Part shown: one piece after another, positions 22,041 through 34,822 of the stretch
How positions within the stretch are numbered: the first letter of the stretch is position 1
Layout of the letters: every line of letters begins with the position of its first letter
Source of the DNA: Neospora caninum Liverpool
Taxonomy: Eukaryota > Apicomplexa > Conoidasida > Eucoccidiorida > Sarcocystidae
Length of the DNA: 64,000 nucleotides
Assembly: GCF_000208865.1 (NCBI RefSeq)
Contig: NC_018396.1
Coordinates: forward strand, 6,194,514 to 6,258,513
Reading direction: 5' to 3'
Translations under genes and position numbers: made by a program
Notes under the pieces: model-generated
Database searches by the model: none
What the model was told of the DNA's origin: nothing
Seen by the model: only the letters and a program-made list of their open reading frames with translations

Positions 22041-25000
22041 TTAAAACACAACTTTGTCATTCGGATCGATCCAGTTCATAACCTTCAGCTTGGCTGTGTT
22101 GTGGACGGTCAAGTCCACGTCGACACGCTTGGGCACGGGGTCTCTGAGAACAAAGACGGAGAAGTTTTTCATCTTTTTTCTGTTTGATCAGTCGACTTCT
22201 CACGGTCCCAGCGAGCCTCTGTCTCCACGCCGCTGCTTCTTGATTTCTTCCCCGCCACACACGCGTTGTGTTCCGCTGTTTTTCAAACCAAAACTGTGCC
22301 TTGGTGACTTTTCGTCGCGACCGTTCCCCCCCCCCCCCCCCCCCCTCCCCCCCAATTTCTTCGCTTCTCGCTCTCGCGATTGCCAGCGTTGTGTGACGCG
22401 CCTCTCTGCGCTTCTTTGTCCTTCGCCTGTCCGACTTCAAGGCGCCTCTTCTCTTTTTGAGTGTCTCGTCTTTCTGCCCCGTGCGACGTCCCCGCTCTGC
22501 ATAGGGGGTTTCGCGCTTCCTTCTGACAAAAGGCTGTGGTTTCGCGCTGGCCAGTTCGCCTTCGCTCTCAAACGTCTCACCTTTTCGCAGGGAGGGGAAA
22601 CGCCGACATCATCTCCACCTCGATGTTCTGACGCTGGATCCAGTCTTGAGTGCTTCGGAAGCCTAGAGAGCGATACAGACGCGGAAGAGGAGACAGCTGA
22701 TAGGGCGCGGAGACAAACACAAGGCCAGGGCGAGAAGGCCGAAAGAACGAGACGGGCGAAGAGAGGGAGAAACTGAACACGAGGAGGACGAGGAGAGATC
22801 GGAGCGGCAGATTGGAGACTCGTGTGAGGGGCGAATGAGACACATGAGCGGGCTAAAGGGACTGAAGACGCGGAGAGGTGAAGGCGGAAGAGTGACAAGG
22901 AGGGAAAGACGGAGAAGACAAGACTTTCGAGAGAGGGAGGAGAACGAATGAAAAGGAGTACCTCGGAATTCGTGTTCTTCCTGCTCATCCAGATCCTCGT
23001 CCCCCAGCTGGTCGTAGCCTGCGCGGCAGAAGGAACGGGGCCGACACAGGAAAGCAAAAAACACGAACGGGACATTTTAGAAGAACCCAAAGCTGCCAAA
23101 AACATCTACAGCGCCACACGTCGAAAAACAAAGCGAATGACGCCAGACTGATGACCCACAAGAAGAGAACACGCGAAGAAGAGGAAGAGACACAAGGGAG
23201 AAGAACGAGAGGAGGAAGAACAAGAGGAGGAAGAGACGAAGAAACCGGCAAAGGGAGGCGGCAGAGAGGAAGAAAAACACAGCCAGAACACGAGGGCGAA
23301 GGACGCGAAAAAGAGGAGAACAAAGCCCCGAGGGACCAGACAAGGCCTCGTAGTTGACAGGGAACGACAGGGAAACAAGATGAATGAGAAGCCACAGCAA
23401 ACAGATTCCGTCATAGACAAGACCGCCCTGCGTGGCTTCGTCTCCACCCTTTCCCTTGTTTCTCGGGTGCCTGAAATGCGAACGTGAAGTCGGAAAGCTG
23501 GCAAATGAAGACGCGTCCACCTTCACCCTTTCTTGAAATGTTCGAGGGCTGCTTACCAAGCTTAAGACTGAAGAGAGCCTCCTTCGTGCGCAGCACTGCC
23601 TTCTCGCGCGACACTCTGCGCGTGTAAGGCGTCGCCAGTCTGCAAGTTACAAGCGAAAACAAAACATTACTCGCCTCAACAAGGTACGGAGAAAATTCGG
23701 AAAACACGCACACGTCGATTCGTCTATGTCCTATATCATCGGCCTATTTCTCTAGGTCTTTCTCTACACAGATTCCTATATGCAAAGCACCACTCGATAT
23801 ATATGTATATATATGTGTATATATATATATATAGCTATCTGTCACAGTATATATATATATATGCCGACGTATCTCTCTCTGTATATAGGTGGATAGAGGC
23901 ATGTGCGAGTGTGTAGCTGAGATCTGCGCGAATTCTCTGGAACGGCAAGATCAAGAACAGAAACGTCTTGCTCCACGCGTCGTCCGTTTTCGTCGGCCTT
24001 ACTCGGTGCGTCGGAGGAACTCGGCGACGGAAAATTCACGGCAAATCAACTCGACTGTCCTTTCCTTTAATCTGGGAACGCGATCAGACGCACGGCACCG
24101 CTATTCCGATACACGCCGACGCATGCAGTGCTCAGGGGTACATACATCCGCGTGAATCGCCAAATCAGCCCCGGTCCCCCCTCGTCTCCCAGGCTGCTGC
24201 GCGGGCAGCGTTGAGTGCCCGCGGGTTTCTCTCTGGACGCGTGAAGATCGCCGAAACGGCGTGATGCATGCGCCGCCGCACACAAGTGAGAAACGTTCCA
24301 GAGCGTTTCGGCGAAGCACCTGAGAGACGCGCGCACTCGCTGGGCTCACCCGTAACGTTCGCCTAATTTCCTAGTGGAGAATCGCGCAGGATCCATGGAG
24401 TGGAGGAAGTAAATGTACTCTCGCAGCAGCGGATCAACGCGCCGGTGCGCGGGAAGCTTGATGGGAAAGACGCGCGGGAGGAGGCGGTCGAGACCACGAT
24501 CCTGGCCGAACGAGACGGGAGAGAAGGGAAAGACGAATCAGAGACGGCCCGAGAGGCGCGGCCCAAAGTGCGACAGAACGAGGACTGACATCGGAAGCGA
24601 AACAAAAGAGGAGAGAAAACGAGCGCGACCTCCTGGAGGACCCAGAAGGACGGGGAGACGCTACGCGAAATTAACAGAAAGGAGGCACGCGAGAAAGGGA
24701 GGAACACAGAAAGGGTATAGACACGGAACTCGCCGTATCACAAGAACGACACGCAAACGAAACGATTCCTGGAAATGCGAAACCGATCCCACAGGAGCCG
24801 AATCGAAGCCGACCGACGTCAAAAACGCGTCAAGAAACCCAGCGAAAGGAGAGTCAGAGACGCGACATCCTAAAGAACAGCCCCCAGCTAAAAATTTGTG
24901 TCTCTCCTGGCACTTTGGAGCAGCAACGCCTTCGCAGCTTGCTCTCGCGGTATCTCTCGAAAACGATCTCTGACTTCGCCTCCTCCGTGTGGGATCCAGT

Positions 25001-27190
25001 GAGGGCCGAGACTATCCGGCCTCTGTCCCAGCACTGTTCCTACCCTGAGTGCACCCCCCCCCTCCCCCGCAGCGGAGGCTTCGACCCGAGCTTCGCAGCT
25101 CTTACTTTCCAGTAGCGAAAATTCTCAGCAGTGTTTAACACAGGGAAACGGTTCTGGGAGAAGTCGACGTATTGGTCGCCAGTTTGCGTGCGCCGGTTGA
25201 GTTGCCCGAGATTCTTCGGAACCCTGGAAAGACACAGTTTGGGAAAGAAACGCTTCTTTCGCAGATTCCTAGACGGGCGCGTTTGCGCAAATACAGAACC
25301 TCGCTCCCGTTCCGCTCACGCTCTCTGTTCTTCCCCTCTGTCTCCTTCCCTGTTCCGCTCTGCCGATGCCGGGATCGAGTTGGCCCTCCTGGCCCTAGCA
25401 CGATCCTTCTTTCGGTCTCTCTCTCGTTGACTTGTCTTTCGCCTGTCGGCCTCGCGCATTCTCTCTGTCCCCCGTGCCGCCCTCGCGCGTCCTCTCCGTT
25501 TGACTCCCCTTTGTGTCGCCTTCCTCCCCAGTTTTGCGCGCCTCACCACCAAAACGCTCTCTCTCCCGCTATCGTTTGTCTCTCCCTGTCTGTCTTTCGC
25601 TCTATCTCTCTTTCTCTCTTCCTCTCTCTCCCCGCTGCGGCTCTCGTACGATCGCGCGACGGAGATGGGATCGATGATTCGGAACTTGTAAGGGACGGTG
25701 TAGCCCGCCAGGTGGCGCCCGCGGTTCTGGTCAACGACGCGTCCGAGCGCAAACCAGTTGAGTTTCGCTTCCTTCTCCCGCCGCTCCTCGGAAGGCGCCT
25801 CTGAAGAGTCGTAAAGCTCCGCGAGATGTCGCATGCCGTGACCTGCGAAAACGGTCCTCCAGCTCTCGCCCCCCGGCGGCCTCCGCGGGAATCTCCAAAC
25901 CCGTCTGCATGAAAGCACGCGAGGCGGAGACAGAACGGGAATAACACCCGAGAGGATACGCGCAGAAGACGCGCTCAGCAGACTAGCGCAGAAGACAAGC
26001 GCAGAATACTAGCGCACAAGACAAGCGCAGAATCCTAGCGCAGAAGACAAGCACAGGAGACAAGCTAAGACGATGAGCAGAGAAGAAGCGATTAGACGGC
26101 TGACGGGCGCCTTGCGAATAAGAGAGAACAAGCGAGAAGATAGAGGTAGACAGAGCGCCACAGGAGGCGACTTGTGGTGAGAAGACAGAGCGAAGAAAAC
26201 AGCAGAGGCAAAGAGAGAATGGGCGCACACACACAGAGATACAGTGAGGGCGAAACGCACGGTGAGGAGGACTGGACTGACGGAGTGTAGAGACACCGCC
26301 TTGCGCGTGCTACTCAACGAAAACGAAAGAGGCAGAGTAGGCAAACGCGCGAGGGACGCAGTCTTATCGCGTTCACGTCCACGGTGGCTGCTGGTGTTGC
26401 ACTCCACAATTTGTTCGGAGGACGCGAGAGCCTCCGTCCTACTCCGAGGGCGTCTCGCTTTTGCCCTCTGCATGCACTGGCGTGGAGCAGAGAGAGGCGG
26501 ATGCGCACGGGCGGTCCCAGCTTTTCTTTCACTCGCGGCTCACCTGTCTTCTCCTCTAGAATTCGCCCGAAAAGGCAAGTCGCCGTCCTCCACGAGGCTC
26601 CCCGCCCCCGGCGAGCCTCGCCTCGTCTTCCTCCCTCGCGAAGGCATGTCTTCAGGCGCGTCTGTAGAAGAGAACGAAGAGAAGGCGCGAGAAGGAGAGA
26701 ACGGAGGAGACGAACGACGAGAAGAAAGAGAAAAAGGAGAGGAAAGAGAAGAATGCCGCTGCATTGCGCGGGATATTGGGGAGGAAGGCGGCAGGGGAGT
26801 TGGACAGAGCGCAGTCGGTGGGGAAGGTGGTCGAGGAAGGACAGAGGAGCGCGAAAAAGAGCAACGAGACGAAGGCGACGCGGAAAAGGAAGGAAAAGCG
26901 GAGCGGGGAGGAAGAGAAGTAGAGGATCTGGGAAAGGAAGAAGAGACGGAGTAGCACTCTGTGCGGCCGGCAGCCAAGAAAGACATTCCCGGTAGCTCTC
27001 CGATATCCTCCTGTGTACCTCTGGACAAATCCGCAGTTTTCCCGTGGGCGTCGTACGCCAAGGAGGGAGAGCGATCTTCCATCGCCGAGCGCGCTTTAGC
27101 GGAAGACAAGACAAGAACGGGGACGCGCCTCGCCTGTGTAGACACCGCAGCGCCGAGCACCCTCTCCGGAAGCAGCTGGAGGAGCGTCAT
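22041..27190 (-). CDS. Unrecognised multi-exon protein with one likely membrane segment
   Basis: Exons inferred: 27190-27019, 26661-26544, 25904-25650, 25223-25106, 24501-24350, 23639-23557, about 23441-23340, 23018-22962, 22662-22581, 22143-22041 (stop TAA). All junction phases agree except around the seventh exon, where acceptor, donor and frame are unresolved. The first intron is in frame, so 27190-26544 could also be one exon. About 410 aa. The N-terminus is rich in Leu, Arg and Ser with few acids, which could be a mitochondrial presequence (inference). Coding-like blocks include LNWFALGRVVDQNRG, GDQYVDFSQNRFPVLN, VDPLLREYIYFLHSMDP and RFSTRKLGERYGL. The unresolved exon carries a hydrophobic stretch (GICLLWLLIHLVSLSF). 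The C-terminus reads KLKVMNWIDPNDKVVF. The VDPLLRE...FSTRKLGERYGL part faintly recalls the Bot1/mS45 mitoribosomal family, too weakly to name it. Confidence 0.6.
22325..22353. repeat. Poly-C tract
   Basis: Nearly uninterrupted C run broken by one T, in the last intron (22144-22580) of the unrecognised minus-strand gene. Confidence 0.9.
23796..23862. repeat. AT microsatellite
   Basis: Three (AT)n blocks in the intron between exons at 24350 and 23639 of the unrecognised minus-strand gene. Confidence 0.85.
25982..26057. repeat. 26-bp tandem repeat, three copies
   Basis: Units start at 25982, 26008 and 26034 with one or two mismatches each; core AGCGCAGAAGACAAGCGCAG. They lie in the intron 25905-26543 of the unrecognised minus-strand gene. 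Confidence 0.85.
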
Positions 27191-28700
27191 GTCGTGCAAG
27201 AGAAAGAAGAGAAGAGACAGAAAAACGAGACCGGAGGAAGAAAAGAGGTTAAGAGAAGACGCAGAGATGTGGATAAGATAAGACGCAGAAAAACAGAGGA
27301 GGGGCGGGTATAGAGGTTAACGCCGCGGCGAGAGGAAGCGGGAGGAGCGAAGATGAAAAACCAGTAGAAAGAGTGAGAAAACGAGAGACTGCAGAGCGCT
27401 TTTTCTCGGCTTTTAACAAGGCACATCGAGGGAAAACAAACTTCTGGAGACGCCGGACTTTGTCCACACAACTACGCTGTTCAGCACAGAGTGGGAGACA
27501 AAGAGCGGAAGGAAGGACGAGCACGGTCCGAGGGACAGGACTCTTCTTTCCAGGGAAGCAAAGTGGGGCACACTTCTTTTTCTTCATTCCCGTTTTCGCA
27601 GATCGGGCTCTGCGCAAATCCCCTTCTCTGGGAAAGGGAAAACCGGTGTGTGTTTCTCCGCTGTTTCCCCGTTGCGTGAAAAGGGGAAGGAGACAGGAAA
27701 CACGGAGGGAGAAAGACAACAAACATTGACGAGGCTCAAGGGAAGCTATCAGACGGCAAGAGTGAGGTGGGAATGGAGAGCCTTTCGCGTTCACCATGTC
27801 TTTTCTTCGCTGCATGCACATGCTTCGCCAAGATGCGAGTCAACTACTTCGCGCGAGCTCGTTTTCTCCGAAGTTTCTGGATTTCTTCTGACTCTTCGGT
27901 GCCTCTTTCCTTCCTTCATTTTTTTCCTCTGTGGAGAAGTTTCGCAGTCTCTTTCTCCTCGCTTCGACGCCTTTGTGGACAAAAATCAACGTCGAGGAAG
28001 GCGGCACACACTCAACCGTTTTTTGCTTCCTTAATTTCCAGCGGACTCTTCTCTTCCTCGTGTCCTTTTCTTGTCCCGGCTCTCGGCTTTCCTTGTTCTC
28101 TTTCTGCATCTGATTCATCTGTTTCTGTCCCCTCTACGTTTCCGCTCTTCTCCACTTCTTGCCGTGCCTGCGTGCTCGCCACCCGGTATCGTCTCCCGCC
28201 CTCGCCTGCCGCTGCTCTGTCTCTGTCTCTCTTCCTCACTGTCGCCTTGTCTCCGTTGTTCAGTATCTTCCTTCCTCTTCGTGCCGCCCTCCCTCCCAAT
28301 ACCTCCATCTCTCCCTGTTTGTACGTTTTGTCGCCGTACTTCGCTTCACGTCTCGTTTTCTGCATCGCCATCTCAAAAACTCCCTCCTCGACCTTTACTT
28401 CGGTCTATCTCTGTATCTCTCTCTCTGTGTCTTTTTCTTTCTCGCCTCCCCTCTCGCTTCTCCCTCCCCTCTTGCTCTTTTCTCTGCGTAGTTGCCGCGC
28501 GAGCGTTTTTCCTGTGCATGCCTGCGACAAGCGAATCTCGCTCTTCTCCCCCGCGCCCTACTCTATCAGGCACACACCAGTATGTCTCTCGTCGCGGTCC
28601 TCATCCCCTTCTCCGTTCTCTTCCTCTCTTCCTCTCCAACCTCTCTGCGTCGAGCGCATGTGCCTTCGGCTCTCGTCTGAAGGCGCAGACCGCAAACAAT
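27191..28700. other. 1.5 kb divergent promoter region
   Basis: Between the start codons of the minus-strand unrecognised gene (27190) and the plus-strand helicase-like gene (28701). From about 27880 it is strongly pyrimidine-rich on the plus strand, which fits a long 5' leader for the helicase-like gene. The frame is open upstream of 28701 to about 28071, so an earlier start such as the ATG at 28518 cannot be fully excluded. Confidence 0.55.
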
Positions 28701-31700
28701 ATGGCCGCGTCGCGTTCGCGCCCTGGGGAAACGGGGTCTGCCTTTTCCAGCGAATTTCCCTTTTCACGTCTCTCGGGGCGATTTCTGCCTCCATCGGCTC
28801 TCCTCGAGAACCTCGCTTTGCCCCTCCTCTTCGCTGTCTATACACACCAGACGGTCGTTCTCCCCGGCGCAGGCGCGGGGGCGAGTGGCAGCCGCAGTTT
28901 CGTCTTTCTTCCCTGGCTTCTCCTCGAAGCGAACTTCGGGGCCGCGCGTGTGCCCGCACCCCTGCCGCAGGCTTTCTCCTGCGCAGTCTGTGCGGATCGA
29001 GCAGAGAAACGGAAAAAGGAAGAGCAAAGAAAACCGACCGGCGCACAGACAGGAGCCGCGCGGAGCAGCTCAGGCCGAGGCGGCTGGAGAGCTGCGAATG
29101 AAGGAGACCGCCGACGAGGCGGCTCGGGGGGCGACCAAAGGGAAGAGAGGCGCCGGCAGGATGGACCCACGCGAGAGGAGGAAACGCGTGGAAAAGATGG
29201 ACGGTCCTTTGCTGCGACAGTGGCCATTCGCGCAGCCCGAGAAGCCGCAAACAGCGTAGAAAGACGCCTCGGATTCGACTCCCATCGAGACGCTGTTCGA
29301 CGCCGTGGCGATGCCTTAAAGGCATCCGTGCGAGCTGCCTTGCAACGACGAAATCCCTCCTTGCCTCTCTCGCCTTCATCTTCCGTGCCCCAGTCTTCTT
29401 CCCCCGTTACTTCCTCTGCTTCCTCATCTGCCTCGTCTTCTGCTACTTCCTCTTCTTCCCCTTCCTCTTCCCCTTCCTCTTCCCCTTCGGTTACTTCCTC
29501 CTTTTCTACCTCTCCTGCATCTGCGTCTTCCTCTTTGTATCCGTTTCCGTTTTTGTCTCTGTCTTCCGCGGTCTCTCCGACTTCTTTTCCGCGCCATGTG
29601 GCTCTGCCGCGGGTCGATGCCTCGCCGCAGCGGATCCTCGTCGCCCTGGAGAGTCGCGCGACCGCGGTCGCGGCGGCGCAGGAGCTCGCGCGGTTGCGAG
29701 GGGTCGCTTTGGGGACCGAAGTCGGCCTGGCAGTTCGCTTCGCCTTCTGCTCGGGCGAGGCCACGCGCCTGCTGTTCACAACGCATGCGAAGCTGCTGCG
29801 CCATCTCTTGCGAGACCCGCTTCTCCTCGGCTGCAGCATCCTCCTCGTCGACGTTCCGCTAGTCCGGTCCTCGGCGCTGGACGTGCTCCTCGGTCTGCTG
29901 ACGAAAATCGCGAAGCGCAATCCTTTTCTTCGACTCCTCCTCCTCCTCCCGGACCACGCGGCAAACCCGGACACCGTCCAGCTTCTCCAGGCCGGCTTCG
30001 ACGCGCGAGAGACAATCGGCCTGTGGCGGAGACACTCGCGAGGCGCCGCGCAGGTAGCCGACGCAGCGCCCGAACTGGTCAACACGGAAAGGGAGGAAGC
30101 AAACGAGGGGGACACAGACGAAGAGAAAGAGAAGGAAGGCGAGAGTTGTGTGGATTCCCCACAATGCCTTCGAGGCCAGGACGCCGTTGCGGCACGGTGG
30201 AAGTACGCTGGTGGGGCGCCGCCCTCGAATGTCTCCTCGGAGCCGCGAAAAAGACGCTGGGACGTACGTGCCGATGGCTCGTGCGTCTTTGATACACTCG
30301 AGCTTCAACGCCTTCACCAGCTGGCGTACGGAAACAGTGTTCGTGTCGAATTCGTTGCTCAACCGACTTCGACGCCTCTCCCTACTTCTTCTGTCTCCGC
30401 TTCTTCTCTATCAGCTCCTCTCTCTTCTGCGGTCGCTGCGCTTCCGGCTTCGCTGTCTTCGTCTGACTCTTCTTCCGCCACTGTTTCCTCTTCTTCCGCC
30501 ACTGTTTTGGGGGTTCCTTCTTCTGTTGCTGAGGCGTCTCCAGCGAGCTGCGGAAATACCGCGGAGGCGAGGGAGAGAAGCGGCTCGGGGGCCGCGGAGA
30601 GAGGAGAGAGAAAGAGGAGGCGAAAGATTGGAGAAGATGTGGACGGCGAGAGAGAAAGCAACGCAGGGAAAACGGAAGGGATGCAAAGAAGGAGAGACGA
30701 CGAGGAAGGCGAGCGGCACAGAGATGAGGCGAACCATGGGGGAGCCGGAGAGATGGAGAGAGGCGCGAGCAGAAAGGGTAAAGTCGGCGACGTGGACTTG
30801 CCGCGGAAGCAGGAAGACCGAGCGAGGGGACGAAGCGAAGAGGAAGGCTCGAGAGGAACCCATGCCGAGGCGCAAACGCGAACGGAAAGTGTCGAGACAC
30901 TTTCGGTTTCCGAAACGTCCGACGACGAGGAACCTGTACTTTCTTCTCAGAGCAGCGACAGCCTGCCGCGAGACGCAGAGAGCGTGGAGGATTCCGACTC
31001 CTCGCTTTCCTCCGGCGACACGGAGAAAGCCGAGAGGAAGGTGAAGAGGGATAAGAAGGTGAAGAGGGAGAAGAAGGTGAAGAGGGAGAAGAAGGTGAAG
31101 AGGCAGAAGAAGGGGAGGAAAAAGAAACGCAAAAGAGCGAGGGAGGCGAGACGAAAAGCGTGGATTTCTTCGGGCGCTTCGTTCCCCAGGGAAGCCCTCA
31201 CGCTGTCGAGCAGCGACGATGACGACCGAGGGGCGACGTCTGTCTCCGAAGACGACTGCGTCTTACTTGACCCTTCTGCGTTTCTCCCCAGTGGCCGCCT
31301 GCGCTGTCCCCGACCCCCTGTACCTCTTGCGCTCCTCCCACCCGTGTCTTCTTCTACTTCCTCTTCCTCCGGTTCGTCCTCCTCGTCTGTTTCTTTCTCT
31401 TCGACTTCGTTCTCTGCTTCGCCGGAAGCACCGCCGGGTCCCGCAGACGACGCGGCCGCAGCGTTGCCCGCTGCGGTCGAGCATGCGACGGCTCTGCAGC
31501 ACGGAGAGGACGCGCAGCCGGCGAGTCGCCGAGCCAGCAAGAAGGGCAAGCGAACGGTGGCGAGGCGACGAGCCGTGAAGATGCAGCAGCGGCGCCTCCG
31601 GGCCCTCGAGGGACAGCTCCGAGCTGGCGAGGCCTGCGTGATTTTGGCGGACCCTCGCGCGTGGAGACACTTGCGCGAGGAGTCCGTGAGCCTGGAGGCG

Positions 31701-34700
31701 AGGCACCCGGAGGACGCGCAGGGTGACTCGGATCTCGACAAATCTCAGGAGACAGAACGCGTGTGGGGAGGGAGCGAGACACAGGATCAAGAAGATACAG
31801 AGCGGAGACGCGTGATTGAATTCACGACCGCAGGGCTGCATCGCCGGTCCGTCTCCGACAACGCCAGCGCGTGCAGTGAAGGACACGAAACGCACGACGG
31901 TTCCGACGAAGACAAAACACCTTCTCATGCGGCAGCCGGCATCCACAGCACAGCTTCGTTGAACGAGGAAAAGCGCCATTCTTCTGTGGGGCCAACCTCG
32001 TCTTCCTCGCCGTCTTCCTCGTCGTCTTCCTTGTCGTCTTCCTCGTCGTCTTCCTTGTCGTCTTCCTCGTCGTCTTCCTCGTCGTCTTCCTCGTCGTCTT
32101 CCTCGTCGTCTTCCTCTTCGTCTTCCTCTTCGTCTTCCTCGTCGTCTTCCTCGTCGTCTTCCTTGTCGTCTTCCTCGCCGTCGTCCTCGCCGTCTTCCTC
32201 GCCGTCTTCCTCTTCGTCTTCCTCGTCTTCTGCCGTGTGTTCGCTCCCTCATTCCTCTCCTGGTTCTCTTGCAGCTGCTGAGGCTCGCGCTTCTGCGGCT
32301 TCTGTGTCGGGACTCGAGGCGAAAGGGCATCGAGGCCAGGGCTCTCGGAAACTTGGGTCTCTTGTTTTTCCGAGCTGCACGCATGCGAGGCGGTGGCTGA
32401 TGCCCTGCGTGCTCTCCCTCGAAGAGCCGCTCTTCCCAGTCAGCATTCACTACCTGCGCAGAAGCCGCGGGAACCTCCTCGACGCCATGGTGCATGCAGG
32501 TGTGTTTTCGGCCCTTGTCTCGATCCGCCGCTTCATCCGGCCTTCCGCCCGCTCGCTGCTCTCCCTTCGCGATTCCCTCTCTGTGTGTCTCACCAGCGTG
32601 CACGCGCCTGGATGCATTTGCATACGCCTCTGCCGACGTGTGTCTCGTACATCTATCTGTATATATGCCTAGACTCACATTTACTACATTGCATCGATGC
32701 AACTATCAAGAAATACCCATATACGCATATATATATATATATATATATAAATGTGTTGATGTGTTGTAGGGAGAAAAGTTGAATGTTGTTACAGCCACAC
32801 AGATATCTGTGTGAAGTGGGGATTCTGCCTCTACATCCTTTTGTCTCTGCGCTGGGGGGGTTGGATCTATTCTCTGCGTTCCTCTGTGGTGCGCCTTCGG
32901 TCCTCGTTCCTTGTCCTCTCTCTCCGCCCTCGCCTCTTGGTTCTTCGCTGCCGCGACTCCCGCACGTCTTCATTCAGCCTTTCCACACGCTGCAGTCAGG
33001 GACGGTGTCCTGTGACCGTGCATGTCTTCGCTTTCTTTGGTTTTTTCGCGCCTTATTTTGCAGTTCTGGCCCTGCACCACAAAGAAGGAAACAGTGTGAC
33101 GGGGGATTTCCTTCTCTTTCTTCCGTCGAGCGCCGAGGTGGTCGTGATGCAGAAGAGCCTGCAAGAAGCGGCTGAAAAGCTCCTCTCTTGCGACGGGACC
33201 GCGGTCGGCATCGACATTGTTCGACTCGCCGATTCAGGTGAGACGCCAACTGCGACTGTTTGTCAGAGTCTCGACTCGTAGATATGCATGCGTATGTGTA
33301 GTCCGACACCCCCGTATCGACAACTATGTGTAAGGATACATCTGTCTGTGTTCATCAATGTTAGACTTTTTTAGGTGAGGAAGTGTGTTGATTTATTCGT
33401 TCATGACGTAATAGACACTGTATTCATCTGTATGCAGCTTTACACCTCAGTCAGGGCAATGTATCCATCCAAGCACATATACATACATACACATATATAT
33501 ATGCATGCTTGATTAGGGAGATATATTGTTGGATCTACGGTCGTTTGTCACGCACAGGATGATTCGACTGCTTGGTCGTCTGTCCCGTTTCGCCTTTTGT
33601 CTCTTCCTCACTGTTTTGTCTCTCTCGCCGTTTGTTTCCTGCTTTGCCCCTCCTCTCTCGTCCCCGTGTCGTTTCGGTCTCTGCCTTTTCTCGTCGAGTT
33701 CCGAATGCATTTCCCGTTCCTGCTTCTTGCAGATCCTTGCCTCCCCGTCTTGCCGTCTTCGCTCGCGTCTTCTGCCTATTCTTCTCGCCGCGTGTTCTTA
33801 ACCGCTTCACTTGTGCCGCCTCCCCTCCCGTCTGTGGCTGACGTGGCGCGCCTGAAAAATGCGGAAGACTTGAAGGACGCAGTCTTCCCTCAGATCACGA
33901 CCGTCATTGACTGTATGTACACCCGGCGGTTCATGAGCCACCCCAGCCATCCTGACCTTTCCGTTTCTGCCGTCGTTCCTGTCGACAAAGGCTCGGCCCT
34001 CTTGCGCGCGAACGCCGCAGGCCATGTGCGGCCTGGGGGCGCGTGCTACCGCCTGCTTTCACGAGAACACCTGCAGGGGAAGGCGTCGCGCTCAGCAGAC
34101 AGTCCAGAAGCGGGAGAGACAGGGGCCGTGCATGCATGCGGGAGGCGCGACAGCAGAGGAGGAGATGTGGGGACGACAAGAGACGTCGAGGACGAAATGC
34201 GAGACAAGCGGGACACGAGGCAGATGGACACGGTGGTTTTTGTGGAGAAGATGGAGACCCTGAGAGCGGAGCAGGAGGGCGAAAATGGGCTTCTTCCTCC
34301 GTTTCCCGTGCCCGATCTTCTTCTCCAGCCGCTGCTTCCGACACTTCTTCTTCTCTTCTCGTTCGGGCTCCAGTCGCTGTCGAATCTGCCTCTCCTCGCC
34401 CCGCCGCTGCCGGCCACAGTGCGACTCGCCCTCGCGCGCCTCCTGGCCTTGCAAGCAATCACTCGGGACGAAGACGTGGACGGCACGCAGAGCGAAGAGC
34501 GAGAAGACGGGAACGCGAGTCGCAAAGAACGAAGGAAAAAACCAAACATTGCGTGGAGACTCACGGAACCTCTCGGCAGAATGATGGGGGAAATCACCGT
34601 GCGGCCGCAGATCGTCCGGCTCCTTTACGTCAGCAGCAGCGCGGTGCGTCTTTTCCGAACTCGAACCATCAGGAAGAAAAGGGTTGCTTGACGCTCCTCA

Positions 34701-34791
34701 AAAGGCCTCTCAGAGCGCAAGATCGACTCGTTTCGGTTCACCGTATAAATATCTATATCTATATCTATATCTATCTATCTATCTATCTATC

Positions 34792-34822
<31 letters not shown>

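Noticed and set aside
31263..32702. 479-codon minus-strand frame with long Arg/Gly repeats
   Set aside because: It is the reverse complement of the serine-codon repeat in the helicase-like gene and has no other support.
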